Position numbers and translations under genes: made by a program. Of a stretch of 64,000 nucleotides of DNA, positions 26,428 to 35,255 are shown piece by piece. The first letter of the stretch is position 1. The number at the start of each line of letters is the position of its first letter. This DNA is from Nocardia yamanashiensis NBRC 100130 (GTDB lineage Bacteria; Actinomycetota; Actinomycetes; Mycobacteriales; Mycobacteriaceae): positions 124,001 through 188,000 of the forward strand of contig NZ_BDCD01000020.1 in NCBI RefSeq assembly GCF_001613325.1, written 5' to 3'. The notes beneath the pieces are model-generated. The model saw nothing but the letters and a program-made list of their open reading frames with translations. It was not told where the DNA came from and made no database searches.

Positions 26428-27579
26428 TCACTGCGCGTCCTCCCCTGCGATGCGTTCCGCGGCCCGCATGCGCACCGGAGCGGCCCGCGGGTTCTCCTCG
26501 ATCTCCTGCTCGGTGGCCTTCTCCGCGCCCCGGGTCAGAATCTTGAATTCCGGTCCCATGCCGGGAAGTTCGACGGGCAGGTCCAGCGGCGTGCGCGAGA
26601 CCGAACGCTTCGCCAGCTCCGACTTGACCACCCGATCCTCGAGGGACTGGTAGCTCATGATCACGATGCGGCCGCCCGGCGCGAGCGCGTCCAGCGCCGC
26701 GGGCATGGCCGCCTCCAGCGATTCCAGCTCCCGGTTCACCTCGACCCGCAGCGCCTGGAAGGTGCGCTTGGCCGGATGCCCGCCGGTGCGGCGGGCGGCG
26801 GCGGGGATGGTGTCGTAGAGCAGTTCCACCAGTTGCGCGCTGGTGGTGAAGGGCGTGCGCTGGCGGCGGCGCAGCACCTCGGAGGCGATTTTCCCCGCGA
26901 AGCGTTCCTCGCCATAGATTTTCAGCACCCGGGCCAGGTCACCGTGGCTGTAGTTGTTGAGCACATCCGCGGCGGTGGGACCGGTGGTGGCGTCCATGCG
27001 CATATCCAGGGGCGCGTCGATCGAATAGGCGAATCCGCGATCGGCCTCGTCGAGCTGCATGGAGGAGACACCCAGGTCCATCAGAATGCCGCGCACCGAA
27101 CCTTTGGCGGACAGCCCGGCCTGTTCCAGCGCGCCGGCGATGCCGTCATAGGTGGTGTGCACCAGGGTGATCCGGTCCGCGAACGGTTGTAGTCGTTCAC
27201 CGGCCAGCTTCAACGCATTGGTGTCGCGATCGAGTCCGACGAGACGAATGTTCGGATAGGTCCGCAGAAAGTACTCGGCATGACCGCCGAGCCCGAGCGT
27301 GCAGTCCACATAGACCGCGCCGTCGACGGATTCCAGTGCGGGACCGAGGATTTCGTCTGCGCGATGGAGGAGAACCGGAACATGGCGGGGGCCGTCACTG
27401 CTTCGGTGCACCTCGACCTCCCGGATTTCCTGCCTCACGTACGTCGCACGGCCGCCGTGGCGGGTCGCTTGCGATTCTGACTCTGCGGTGGCCAATGCCC
27501 CGTGGTCTCTGACCGAAGCACCGCACCTGGCGTTGGGGAAGTACGTCAGGGTCGGTGTCGGGCAGAGGCCGCAGGGCAC
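26428..27579 (-). CDS. rsmH: 16S rRNA (cytosine-1402-N4)-methyltransferase RsmH (MraW)
   Basis: Methylates C1402 of 16S rRNA using SAM. The SAM motif is TLGLGGHAEYFL, and later segments are ILMDLGVSSMQLD, FAYSIDAPLDMRMD, FQALRVEVNRELE and IMSYQSLEDRVVK. The conserved core begins at RHVPVLLHRADE. The 5' end is uncertain: GTG 27579 gives 383 residues and sits 15 bases after mraZ with GAGGCGA before it, whereas internal GTGs near 27436 or 27409 (the latter behind GGGAGGT) give shorter forms. The M. tuberculosis annotation, as I recall it, also carries a long N-terminus with a similar YFPNAR segment, which favours the long form. Confidence 0.93.
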   Translation of the reverse strand: MPCGLCPTPTLTYFPNARCGASVRDHGALATAESESQATRHGGRATYVRQEIREVEVHRSSDGPRHVPVLLHRADEILGPALESVDGAVYVDCTLGLGGHAEYFLRTYPNIRLVGLDRDTNALKLAGERLQPFADRITLVHTTYDGIAGALEQAGLSAKGSVRGILMDLGVSSMQLDEADRGFAYSIDAPLDMRMDATTGPTAADVLNNYSHGDLARVLKIYGEERFAGKIASEVLRRRQRTPFTTSAQLVELLYDTIPAAARRTGGHPAKRTFQALRVEVNRELESLEAAMPAALDALAPGGRIVIMSYQSLEDRVVKSELAKRSVSRTPLDLPVELPGMGPEFKILTRGAEKATEQEIEENPRAAPVRMRAAERIAGEDAQ

Positions 27580-27594
27580 TCGCCTCGCTGCGGG

Positions 27595-28026
27595 CTAGAA
27601 GATCCCGCCCAGCGACTCGTCTCTGGCCTGCGAGTAGTCCTCCTCGTGCTCGGCGAGGTAGGAATCCCACGCCGTCTTGTCCCAAATTTCGAGGAAGTCG
27701 ACCGAGCCGATGACCACGCAGTCCTTGGTCAGGTTCGCGTAGCGGCGGTGCTCGATCGACAACGTGATACGGCCTTGAGCATCGGGACGCTGCTCATCGG
27801 TGGAAGCCGCCAGCGCCCGGACGAACGCACGGGCCTGCGGATTGCTTCTCGACGCCGCGGCGGCTCGCCGCGCCAAGGCGGTGAACTCGTCCTTCGGGTA
27901 AACGGCAAGGCTGTGGTCCTGTCCCTTCGTGACCATCAACCCTCCCGCCAGCTCGTCGCGAAACTTCGCAGGCAACGTCAGTCGCCCTTTGTCGTCCAAC
28001 CGAGGGGTATAGGTACCGAGAAACAA
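27595..28026 (-). CDS. mraZ: MraZ transcriptional regulator of the dcw cluster
   Basis: A 143-residue protein with two AbrB-like DNA-binding repeats: FLGTYTPRLDDKGRLTLPAK with the DxxxR motif DKGR, and the second DAQGRITLSIEHRRYANL. It forms rings and binds its own promoter; in E. coli it represses the division cluster. The start is TTG at 28024-28026, fixed by the invariant N-terminal FLGTYTP and by TAGGAGGT ten bases upstream. Three direct MraZ-type boxes overlap its promoter. Confidence 0.96.
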   Translation of the reverse strand: MFLGTYTPRLDDKGRLTLPAKFRDELAGGLMVTKGQDHSLAVYPKDEFTALARRAAAASRSNPQARAFVRALAASTDEQRPDAQGRITLSIEHRRYANLTKDCVVIGSVDFLEIWDKTAWDSYLAEHEEDYSQARDESLGGIF

Positions 28027-28082
28027 GCCTCGACACCTCCTACCGGATCACCCTCTCGACTGTTCGGCCTCCTGTAGTGCGC

Positions 28083-28115
28083 GCTCCACATTACCCCACT
28101 TTCCCCCACTTTCAA
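28083..28115 (-). promoter_or_regulatory. mraZ/dcw promoter overlapped by three MraZ boxes
   Basis: On the minus strand three abutting 10-base repeats read AAAGTGGGGG (28103-28112), AAAGTGGGGT (28093-28102) and AATGTGGAGC (28083-28092), matching the known 10-base-period GTG-centred MraZ box. The same bases form a promoter: -35 TTGAAA (28110-28115), a spacer of 16, and -10 TAATGT (28088-28093). MraZ binding should therefore block RNA polymerase, giving autoregulation of the whole cluster. Confidence 0.85.
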
Positions 28116-28366
28116 TCGAAAGCGGCGGTGATCTCGGTCCCCGCTTGGCGAACTTCGCAGGTCACACCAGCTATCACGAGGGTGGGGAACTTTCGCCGCA
28201 GTTCCCCCGACACGCGCGACGCGCGCCGGCGGGGCCCCGGGAACTGCCAGCAAACCCGCAGATAGCGCGCATATCCGGCGGCCGTGGGGCGGGGTGGGGG
28301 ATGCGTGTGGGGGGTGGTGGGGAGAAGCGGAAAGGGGGCGACACGCCGTTCGGCGACCTACAGGAA
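28116..28366. other. mraZ-DUF3040 intergenic region
   Basis: Upstream of the mraZ promoter the gap to the DUF3040 stop totals about 370 bases. I see no gene with coding character; small frames here are short and Pro/Arg-rich by composition. It is GC-rich with a G-run stretch at 28285-28325 (repeated GTGGGG-like runs) and ends in the hairpin at 28367. Confidence 0.5.
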
Positions 28367-28409
28367 ACGCCGTGACGCCACACCTCAAATCGGTGTGGCG
28401 TCACGGCGT
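28367..28409 (-). terminator. Long hairpin terminator after the DUF3040 gene
   Basis: A perfect 18-base stem, ACGCCGTGACGCCACACC with its complement, around a 7-base loop, followed on the minus strand by TTTCC. It separates the DUF3040 transcript from the mraZ promoter. Confidence 0.85.
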
Positions 28410-28483
28410 GTCGCGCTGTCTTCAGTTATTGGAGCAACCCTGGCCCGTGCGTCGCCCCGAAAAGGGCTGCACGACCGACCGGT

Positions 28484-28909
28484 TCAGTTGTCCTGTTCGA
28501 ATCTGCGGCGGAAACGATCCTCCATACGGGAGGAGAAGCCGCCCTGCTTCTTCGGCTTGGCGCGCTGGGCGCCCGGACCGCTGCTCGCGCCCGGAACGGC
28601 GTCCGTGCCGCGGCCGCCACCGGAAGACATCCGGGGGCCACCGATCAGCAACAGCACGCCCGCGCCGAACATCACAGCGAAACCGATCAAACTGATGATC
28701 GGGAAACCGCCCGGCTTGAACGGAGCGGCAATGCCCGCCACCAACAGAAACAGCCCGAGGGCGAACAAAGCCGCCGCTTGGAGTCTGCGTCGTCCCGTGG
28801 CAGAACGTAACCGTCCGCCCCGAACGGTCGAGGCGAACTTCGGATCCTCAGCATAGAGCGCGCTCTCGATCTGTTCGAGCATGCGCTGCTCGTGCTCGGA
28901 GAGTGGCAC
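28484..28909 (-). CDS. DUF3040 family membrane protein
   Basis: A 141-residue protein with the family N-terminus MPLSEHEQRMLEQIESALYAEDP, two adjacent transmembrane helices (LQAAALFALGLFLLVAGIAA and IISLIGFAVMFGAGVLLLI) and a basic C-terminal tail ending RRRFEQDN. The GTG start is preceded by GGGAGG. The family is confined to actinobacteria and usually lies just upstream of mraZ; its function is unknown. Confidence 0.9.
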   Translation of the reverse strand: MPLSEHEQRMLEQIESALYAEDPKFASTVRGGRLRSATGRRRLQAAALFALGLFLLVAGIAAPFKPGGFPIISLIGFAVMFGAGVLLLIGGPRMSSGGGRGTDAVPGASSGPGAQRAKPKKQGGFSSRMEDRFRRRFEQDN

Positions 28910-29034
28910 GGTACCTCCCCCGGCACTAGGTAGTGGCTGTCGCCTCCGGGTAGGCGACGGATAGCCGACCTTGGCGGCTGTCTGCCACCAATAATACGAG
29001 TTCGATCAGAGCGCTACCACCTACTCGCCGATAC

Positions 29035-29475
29035 TCAGGCCAGCATTCCCGCGACCCACCCCGTGCTGGGACGTTGCCGGGCCGCCGCGGCCAGCAGATC
29101 TTCCACGTCGTGCAGGAATGCGCCTACCCGCGAAGCGAACTCGTCGGCGCGCCGATCATCGACCGGCCGGGGCAGGCCGGCCTCCAGCGCGGCCCGGGTT
29201 TCGGACTGCCCGGTGAAGTAGTCCGCCCACATGGTGAATTCCGGTGCGGCACGCTGCATCAGCACCCAGGCATTGCGGGATCGGGCCCGGGGTGCGCGAT
29301 CCGCGCCGGTGAGAGCCAGGACCGCGCCGGCGCCGCGGAGGGCGGCGAGGTACGCGGTGCGGAAGCGCTCGGCCGGGTCCTTCTCCCCCGCCGACTGTAT
29401 GAGCAGGTTGTCGGCCTTGCGCAACAGATCTCCGGCCCGGCCGGAATGCGGCGGGCGTTCGGTTTTGCCGGTCAT
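29035..29475 (-). CDS. SAV_6107-type HEPN domain protein
   Basis: A 146-residue all-helical protein with DLLRKADNLLIQSAGEKDPAERFRTAYLAALRGAGAVLA-like content, typical of the SAV_6107 HEPN family found at this position in actinobacteria. Many HEPN proteins are RNA-binding or RNases, but the RxxxxH catalytic motif is not obvious here, so activity is not claimed. It diverges from the GNAT gene at 29699. Confidence 0.8.
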   Translation of the reverse strand: MTGKTERPPHSGRAGDLLRKADNLLIQSAGEKDPAERFRTAYLAALRGAGAVLALTGADRAPRARSRNAWVLMQRAAPEFTMWADYFTGQSETRAALEAGLPRPVDDRRADEFASRVGAFLHDVEDLLAAAARQRPSTGWVAGMLA

Positions 29476-29698
29476 CGGTACCTCCCCACTCGTCTACCCG
29501 TCCGGACCTCACCGGTATTCCCCCGCCGGGTCCGGGACGGCGTCCCGATTCCCCAGCACAGGCGATGAAGATCGAACAAGTATTCGAAGGTTTCACTTGG
29601 GATTGAATATAGAGAGACCCACCGACAAGTTCCACGGCCCGCATCCGGGCTACTGTCGGATCCATCCGCCCGCCGCGAACGAGAGCCGCGCCCAACCG

Positions 29699-30310
29699 AT
29701 GACCGCAGTCACTCCGAACACCACGCCCGCACCCGTCGTCGTCGATCTCTCGGCCGCGACCCTGCGCGCCCGGCTGCACGACGCCCTGTCGGTCTACGTC
29801 GCGGCCATGGACTACCCGCGCGGCACCGAACACCAGCGCGCGCCCATGTGGACCGAGCACACCACGCGGCCCGGCTGGCAGGCCGTGGCGGCGCTGCTCC
29901 CCGACGACGACGGCCGTCTCGACCTGCGCACCGCGCCCATCGTGGCCATCGCCTACGGGTATCGCGGCGCGCCGCACCAGTGGTGGCATCAGCAGGTCTA
30001 CAGCGGGATGCGCCGCACCGGCTGGCCCGAACACGCGGCGCGCGACCTGCTTTCGGACTACTTCGAGCTCACCGAACTGCACGTGCACCCCAGCGCCCAG
30101 GGCCGCGGCATCGGCGAGATCCTGCTCACCCGGCTGCTGCAGAACCGCCCCGAGCGCATGGTCCTGCTCTCCACCCCCGAGGTGGACCAGGAAGCCAATC
30201 GGGCCTGGAAGCTGTACCGCCGCCAGGGTTTCGGCGATATCGTGCGCCACTTCATCTTCTCCGGCGACACCCGCCGCTTCGCGGTACTCGGACGCCAGCT
30301 GCCGCTGTGA
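29699..30310 (+). CDS. GNAT family N-acetyltransferase
   Basis: A 203-residue protein. The acetyl-CoA loop is in LTELHVHPSAQGRGIGEILL (RGIG at the R-x-x-G position), followed by the terminal WKLYRRQGFGDIVRHF typical of GNATs. The orthologue in mycobacteria sits next to lppM (Rv2170 region) and is reported to acetylate small substrates or proteins; the substrate here is unknown. Start ATG 29699 was chosen because earlier in-frame codons lie in low-complexity leader. No strong ribosome site, so the start is moderately sure. Confidence 0.88.
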   Translation: MTAVTPNTTPAPVVVDLSAATLRARLHDALSVYVAAMDYPRGTEHQRAPMWTEHTTRPGWQAVAALLPDDDGRLDLRTAPIVAIAYGYRGAPHQWWHQQVYSGMRRTGWPEHAARDLLSDYFELTELHVHPSAQGRGIGEILLTRLLQNRPERMVLLSTPEVDQEANRAWKLYRRQGFGDIVRHFIFSGDTRRFAVLGRQLPL

Positions 30311-30560
30311 TGCGGCGAATGCCGGGCGGCGCTTCGCGGCGGTCACGTCCAGCGGCGGCGAACGGCGTCCCGCCGCACCGGGAGATCACCACGGCCACCG
30401 GATCGCCCGATCGAGACGGCAGGACGCCGGTCGGAGCCGGGGCGCCGCTTCGACACGACCGGCCCCGAGGACTCACTACACAGCGCGTGGCGGTTGCCGC
30501 TTCGAGCGCGGGACGAAAGGGATGCGCAGTGCAGGGAATCCGACGCCGCGAGGTCGTCGC

Positions 30561-32153
30561 ATGAGCGTGGTGATCATCGGCTCGGGGCACAATGCGCTGG
30601 TCGCGGCGTGCTATCTCGCCCGGGCGGGGCATGCGGTCGAGGTACTCGAGCGGGACACGGTGCTCGGTGGAGCCGTGTCGACGGTGGAGCGGTTCCCGGG
30701 GCATCGGGTGGATCGCGGGTCGTCGGCGCACATCATGGTGCGGCACACGGGGATCATCGAGGAGCTGGAGCTCGCGCGGTTCGGGCTGCGGTATATCGAC
30801 TGTGATCCTTGGGCTTTCGCGCCCGCGCCGCCGGGCGCCGACCTGCCGCCGATCGTGTTCCACCGGGACGTGGACCGCACGTGCGCGTCCATCGCCGCGG
30901 CCTGCGGAGAGCGGGATGCGGTGGCGTACCGGCGGTTCGTGAAGGTGTGGGGCGAGCGGAGCGCGCGGGTGATGCGGGCGTTCGGGGGCGCGCCGACCGG
31001 CGGGAACCTGCTGCGGTCGTTCTGGGGGCTGGACGCGCGGGAGGCGGCGGGCGCGACCGGGCGCGGCAGCGGGAACGCGCTCTCGCGGGAGATGATGCAG
31101 ACCGGGGACGCGCTGCTGGACAGCCTTTTCGACAGCGAGCGGCTGAAGGCGGCGCTGGCCTGGTTCGGCGCGCAGTCCGGCCCGCCCATGTCCGAACCCG
31201 GGTCCGCGCCCATGGTGGGGTTCGCGGCGCTCATGCACACGCTGCCGCCCGGGCGCGCGGTCGGCGGCAGCGGCGCGTTGAGCGAAGCCCTGGTGGCGCG
31301 TTTGCGGAGTGATGGCGGAACCGTAAGCCCCGGTGACGCCGTGATTTCCGTCGCACGCGCCGGAAACGGCTGGCGGGTGCGCACCGCGAGCGGGCGGAAC
31401 CTGCACGCGGACACCGTGATCGCGGGCAGTCACATCCTGACCACGCTGGAGTTGTTGGAGCAGGGCGGATTCGACGCGGGCACGATCGCGGACTGGCGGC
31501 GGCGGATCCGCGTCGGGCCGGGCATCGGCATGGTGGTGCGGGCGGCGACCAGCGCGCTGCCGCAGTATCCGGGCGCGAAACCCGAAGAGTCGGCGCACGG
31601 TCTGCAACTCCTGGTGAGCGACCGGCGCCAGCTGCGGCGGGCACACGGCGCGGCCATGGCCGGCGATCTGCCGCCGCGCCCGGTGGTGCTGGCCATGAGC
31701 TTCAGCGCCCTGGACCCCACCCTCGCCCCGCCCGGGCAACATCAACTCTCCCTGTGGGCCCAATGGCATCCCTACGAACTCGCCGACGGTAGCTCGTGGG
31801 TTGCACACGCCGACCACGAGGGCGACCGCATCATCGCCGAAGTAGACGCCCACGCACCGGGATTCGCCGGCGCCGTGCTCGACCGCTTCGTCCAGACCCC
31901 CGCAGACCTGGAACGCGAGATGGGATTGATCGGCGGCAATGTCATGCACGTCGAGATGTCCATAGACCAGATGTTCATGTGGCGACCGCTGCCGGAAATG
32001 GCCGGGCACCGCGTCCCGGGTGCACCGGGCCTGTACCTGACCGGCGCGTCGACCCATCCCGGCGGCGGCGTCTCCGGCGCGAGCGGCCGCAGCGTCGCCC
32101 GGCTCGTCGAACGCGACCTGCGCTCACGCCGACCAAGCTTCCTGCGCCGGTGA
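30561..32153 (+). CDS. CrtI/CrtO-type FAD carotenoid oxidoreductase
   Basis: A 530-residue flavoprotein of the phytoene desaturase superfamily. The N-terminal FAD motif is VVIIGSGHNALVAACYLARAG with VLERDTVLGGAVSTVE. The C-terminal flavin motif is GLYLTGASTHPGGGVSGASG. The HNALVAA start and overall length resemble CrtO beta-carotene ketolases and PYROXD2-like proteins more than CrtI. With a CruF-like hydratase and a CruC-like glycosyltransferase next door, a 4-ketolase or end-group desaturase acting on gamma-carotene-type pigments is the likely role. Start ATG 30561 gives the correct dinucleotide-fold N-terminus. Confidence 0.8.
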   Translation: MSVVIIGSGHNALVAACYLARAGHAVEVLERDTVLGGAVSTVERFPGHRVDRGSSAHIMVRHTGIIEELELARFGLRYIDCDPWAFAPAPPGADLPPIVFHRDVDRTCASIAAACGERDAVAYRRFVKVWGERSARVMRAFGGAPTGGNLLRSFWGLDAREAAGATGRGSGNALSREMMQTGDALLDSLFDSERLKAALAWFGAQSGPPMSEPGSAPMVGFAALMHTLPPGRAVGGSGALSEALVARLRSDGGTVSPGDAVISVARAGNGWRVRTASGRNLHADTVIAGSHILTTLELLEQGGFDAGTIADWRRRIRVGPGIGMVVRAATSALPQYPGAKPEESAHGLQLLVSDRRQLRRAHGAAMAGDLPPRPVVLAMSFSALDPTLAPPGQHQLSLWAQWHPYELADGSSWVAHADHEGDRIIAEVDAHAPGFAGAVLDRFVQTPADLEREMGLIGGNVMHVEMSIDQMFMWRPLPEMAGHRVPGAPGLYLTGASTHPGGGVSGASGRSVARLVERDLRSRRPSFLRR

Positions 32154-32271
32154 ACAACCTGAACCCTCCGAGCTGGGCGACGGCGGATTCGCCGGACTGC
32201 CGGGGCGTTCCGACGGCAGGAGCGCGCGGCGGACAAGAACAGAGGTGCTCGGGTGGTCCAGGGCTGGCGTC

Positions 32272-33066
32272 ATGTTGAGCAGGCCGACTGCAATCGCGGC
32301 GTTGCCAGCGGTGTTGCTGGTGCTGGTGCAAATCAGTTATCCGCTCACGCACGGCTCCGCCCGCGATGGGGTGACCGTGGCAGTGGTCCTGCTTTCGGCC
32401 GCTACGGCGCTGACGCACGCGGCGCTCACGCGCGGGGCGCTGTGGGCGGCCGGGTTTCTGGTGATCGTGTCGGGGGTCGGGTTCGTCGCCGAGATGATCG
32501 GGACGGCGAGTGGTGTGCCGTTCGGTTGCTATGACTATGCGAGCGGGCGGATCGGGCCGGAGCTGGCCGGGGTGCCGTTGATCGTGCCGCTGGCTTGGAC
32601 CGGTGGGTTGTATCCGGTGTGGATCGTGGCCGGGATGTTGTATCCCCGCGCGTGGCAGCGGGTTTCGATGACGGCGGTGGGGGCGGTGGGGTGGGATCTG
32701 TTCCTGGATCCGCAGATGGTGGCCGATGGGCAGTGGACGTGGTGCTCGAGTGTCGCGGGGCTGCCGGGGTTGCCGGATATTCCGGTGACGAACTATGTGG
32801 GCTGGCTGGGCGTGGCGGCGGTGATGGCGGGGCTGCTGCAGCTGTGGGATCGGACCGCGCCCGATAGCGGGGTCGCGCGTGTCGTTCCGGTCGCGGTGTT
32901 CGGGTGGACTTGGCTGGGGTCGGCGCTGGCGCACGCGGTGTTCCTGGGGCTGCCGGTGTCGGCGATCTACGGGTTTCTCGGGCTCGGCGCGCTCGGGTTT
33001 CCGCTGGTTCGCGCGTTACGCGCCCGTCGAATCACGCTGGGGCCCGGGGGTCATGGCACGATGTGA
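32272..33066 (+). CDS. cruF: CruF-like carotenoid 1',2'-hydratase (membrane protein)
   Basis: A 264-residue protein with about seven hydrophobic helices. It carries the signature of the DUF422/CruF family: GFVAEMIGTASGVPFGCYDYASGRIGP-like content, GWDLFLDPQMVADGQWTW and GLPVSAIYGFLG. In Deinococcus and cyanobacteria CruF hydrates the psi end of gamma-carotene or lycopene, making a hydroxyl that CruC can glycosylate. Start MLSRPTAI (ATG 32272) precedes the first helix; an in-frame earlier start near 32245 is possible. It sits three bases before lppM. Confidence 0.82.
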   Translation: MLSRPTAIAALPAVLLVLVQISYPLTHGSARDGVTVAVVLLSAATALTHAALTRGALWAAGFLVIVSGVGFVAEMIGTASGVPFGCYDYASGRIGPELAGVPLIVPLAWTGGLYPVWIVAGMLYPRAWQRVSMTAVGAVGWDLFLDPQMVADGQWTWCSSVAGLPGLPDIPVTNYVGWLGVAAVMAGLLQLWDRTAPDSGVARVVPVAVFGWTWLGSALAHAVFLGLPVSAIYGFLGLGALGFPLVRALRARRITLGPGGHGTM

Positions 33067-33069
33067 GCC

Positions 33070-33846
33070 GTGCAGCCGAGTCCGATCATCGCCATCGCAG
33101 GGGAAACGCTCGAATCCGCGCCGGTTGTGCGGCGACCGCGCCGTTGGGTGCGGGTCGCGGCGGCCGTACTTTTCGCGGCGCTGGCGGTAATGCTGACCGG
33201 GTGCCTGCGCGTACAGGTCTCGATGGGCGTGTCGTCCAACGACCGGGTGTCCGGGCGCATCATCGCCGCGGCCGTGCCGCAGAACAACCAGGACAAGGGC
33301 CCGCAGCTGAAAGCGCCCGACGCGCTCTCGTCCAAGGTGCGCGTGGACTCCTACTCCCAGGACGGGTACGTCGGCAGCCAGGTCTATTTCGACGATCTCA
33401 CCTTCGGTGAGGTGCAGCAGCTGGGCAGCCTGTCCGACCAGACCCAGGGCATGTTCACCCTGCAGTTCAGCCGCTCCGGCGACCTGGTCACGCTGACCGG
33501 CCGCGTCGATCTCAAGAGCCTGCCGCCGCGCGGTTCCGACGTCCAGTTCACCATCGCCTTCCCGGCCCGCGTGGCCACCACCAACGGCACCCGCGAGGGC
33601 GATTCCGTGGTGACGTGGAAGCTGCCCGCCGGCGAGGTCACCAACCTGAACGCCGAAGTCGGCTACTCCGACCCGAATACGCGCTCCTTCGCGGGCTGGG
33701 CGGGCATCGTCGGCGGCATCACCCTGGCCGTGGCCGCCGTGGTCGCCGTCCTCGCCTACATGAGCCGCAACCCCGACCCGCCGGCCTACGTCCGCGCCGC
33801 CCGCTGGATCCGCCCCGACAAGACCTTCACCGACACCCGCGAATGA
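33070..33846 (+). CDS. lppM: LppM family envelope (lipo)protein
   Basis: A 258-residue protein orthologous by position and sequence to mycobacterial LppM (DUF3153). A charged N-terminus leads into a hydrophobic stretch ending in MLTGCLRVQVSMGV, a lipobox-like LTGC. A globular domain (DRVSGRIIAAAVPQ through DVQFTIAFPARV) follows, then a C-terminal transmembrane helix (GIVGGITLAVAAVVAVLAYM). LppM in M. tuberculosis affects phagosome maturation and envelope composition. The GTG start (33070) lies three bases after the cruF-like stop, and the stop overlaps the glycosyltransferase start. Confidence 0.88.
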   Translation: MQPSPIIAIAGETLESAPVVRRPRRWVRVAAAVLFAALAVMLTGCLRVQVSMGVSSNDRVSGRIIAAAVPQNNQDKGPQLKAPDALSSKVRVDSYSQDGYVGSQVYFDDLTFGEVQQLGSLSDQTQGMFTLQFSRSGDLVTLTGRVDLKSLPPRGSDVQFTIAFPARVATTNGTREGDSVVTWKLPAGEVTNLNAEVGYSDPNTRSFAGWAGIVGGITLAVAAVVAVLAYMSRNPDPPAYVRAARWIRPDKTFTDTRE

Positions 33847-35144
33847 TCGCCGCCCGCCTGGTGCGGGCGGGCACCGGCCTCGCCGTCGCCGGAGCCGTTG
33901 CCGCCCTGGGCAATCGCCTCACCATGCGGCAGCTCCGCGATCACGCCGAAACGGTGACCGAACCGGTCACCGTCTGCGTGCCGGCTCGCGACGAGGCCGA
34001 CCGCCTCCCCGCGCTGATTGCTGATCTGCTTGCCCAGCAAGGACTTCCGCACCTTCGCGTCATAGTCCTCGACGACGCGTCCATCGACGGCACTCACGCC
34101 GCGGCCGCCGCCGCAATCAGCCGCGACTCCCGATTCACCCTGGTACGCAACGAAACCGAGCCGCCGGCGGGCTGGAACGGCAAGACCGCCGCGTGCGATC
34201 TCCTGGCCGCCCTGGCCGGGGCCTCACCGCCCCCTCGCGATCGGAGCAAATCGCGGGCGGACGGCGGCGGGCCGGGTGGAACGGATGATCCCATCGATCG
34301 CCCCGAGGAGCCTGCCGCCTTCGCGAAAACCCAGCGCGACCGGGAGACCGGCACAAATCGGCACGAATCCGGTTGCGACGCAGGCACGCTCGTATTCCTG
34401 GATGCCGATGTGCGATTGACGCCACGGGCGCTGGCGGCGGCGGTCGGTGAGCTGCGGCGGTCGGGGGCGGCGCTGGTCTGTCCGTGGCCACGGCAGCGGG
34501 CCGGGTCGATTGCCGAGTGGCTGGTACAGCCGCTGCTGGCTTGGTCGTGGGCATCGACTTTGCCGGTGGCGGTGGGGAATCGGAGTCTGCGGCCGTCGAT
34601 GGCGGTGGCGTGCGGGCAGTTCCTGGTGTTCGATGCCGAGGCTTATCGTGCGATCGGCGGACATGCGGCGGTGGCCGGTGAGGTGACCGAGGATCTGGCG
34701 ATCGCCCGGGAGCTGCGGCGGGCGGGGCGGCGGACCGTGCTGGTCGGTGGCGGGCGGGTCGCGGCGACCCGGATGTACCGGGGCGCAGGCGAAGTCGAGG
34801 CCGGGTATACGCGCTGGCTGTGGTCGGCTTACGGCGGTCCGGTGGGCAGTCTGGCTGTCGGTGTGTTCGCCGCGCTCGCCTATTGGGTGCCGCCGATCGC
34901 CGCGCTGGGCGGACGCGGCAGGGTTCGGCGGATCGGGGCGCTGGGATATGCGGCGGGCGTGGCTGGGCGGCTCCTCGCGCGCTCCACCGAGAACGGCGGG
35001 CCTATTACGCGCGCCGATATGGTTGCGGCGCTGGCACATCCGGTGTCGATCGCGGCATACGCACGCCTGTCGGCGCGCTCCCATCGCGCGCACCGCGACC
35101 GTGCGCTGTCCTGGAAAGGCCGAGCTCTCCCCACCGATCGGTGA
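33843..35144 (+). CDS. CruC-like family 2 glycosyltransferase
   Basis: A 433-residue GT2 enzyme. The GT-A start is VTVCVPARDEADRLPALIADLL with IVLDDASIDGT, the metal-binding DXD is in LVFLDADVRLTP, and the acceptor region GEVTEDLAIARELRRAGR carries the ED base. A C-terminal membrane region follows. About 55 hydrophilic, Pro/Arg/Asp-rich residues (near 120-175) are inserted before the DXD strand. ATG overlaps the lppM stop (ATGA), so the genes are coupled. Adjacency to a CruF-like gene suggests glycosylation of a hydroxylated carotenoid, but the acceptor is inferred. Confidence 0.82.
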   Translation: MIAARLVRAGTGLAVAGAVAALGNRLTMRQLRDHAETVTEPVTVCVPARDEADRLPALIADLLAQQGLPHLRVIVLDDASIDGTHAAAAAAISRDSRFTLVRNETEPPAGWNGKTAACDLLAALAGASPPPRDRSKSRADGGGPGGTDDPIDRPEEPAAFAKTQRDRETGTNRHESGCDAGTLVFLDADVRLTPRALAAAVGELRRSGAALVCPWPRQRAGSIAEWLVQPLLAWSWASTLPVAVGNRSLRPSMAVACGQFLVFDAEAYRAIGGHAAVAGEVTEDLAIARELRRAGRRTVLVGGGRVAATRMYRGAGEVEAGYTRWLWSAYGGPVGSLAVGVFAALAYWVPPIAALGGRGRVRRIGALGYAAGVAGRLLARSTENGGPITRADMVAALAHPVSIAAYARLSARSHRAHRDRALSWKGRALPTDR

Positions 35145-35255
35145 ACCAGGCAGAACACCCACGTCGGCGAACCGGGCCACTTCTCCCCCACGCTCACCAG
35201 GCCACCGACCAAGTATCCCCGCTGGACCGCCGAGACCCGTTGGGTCCGAACGGAT

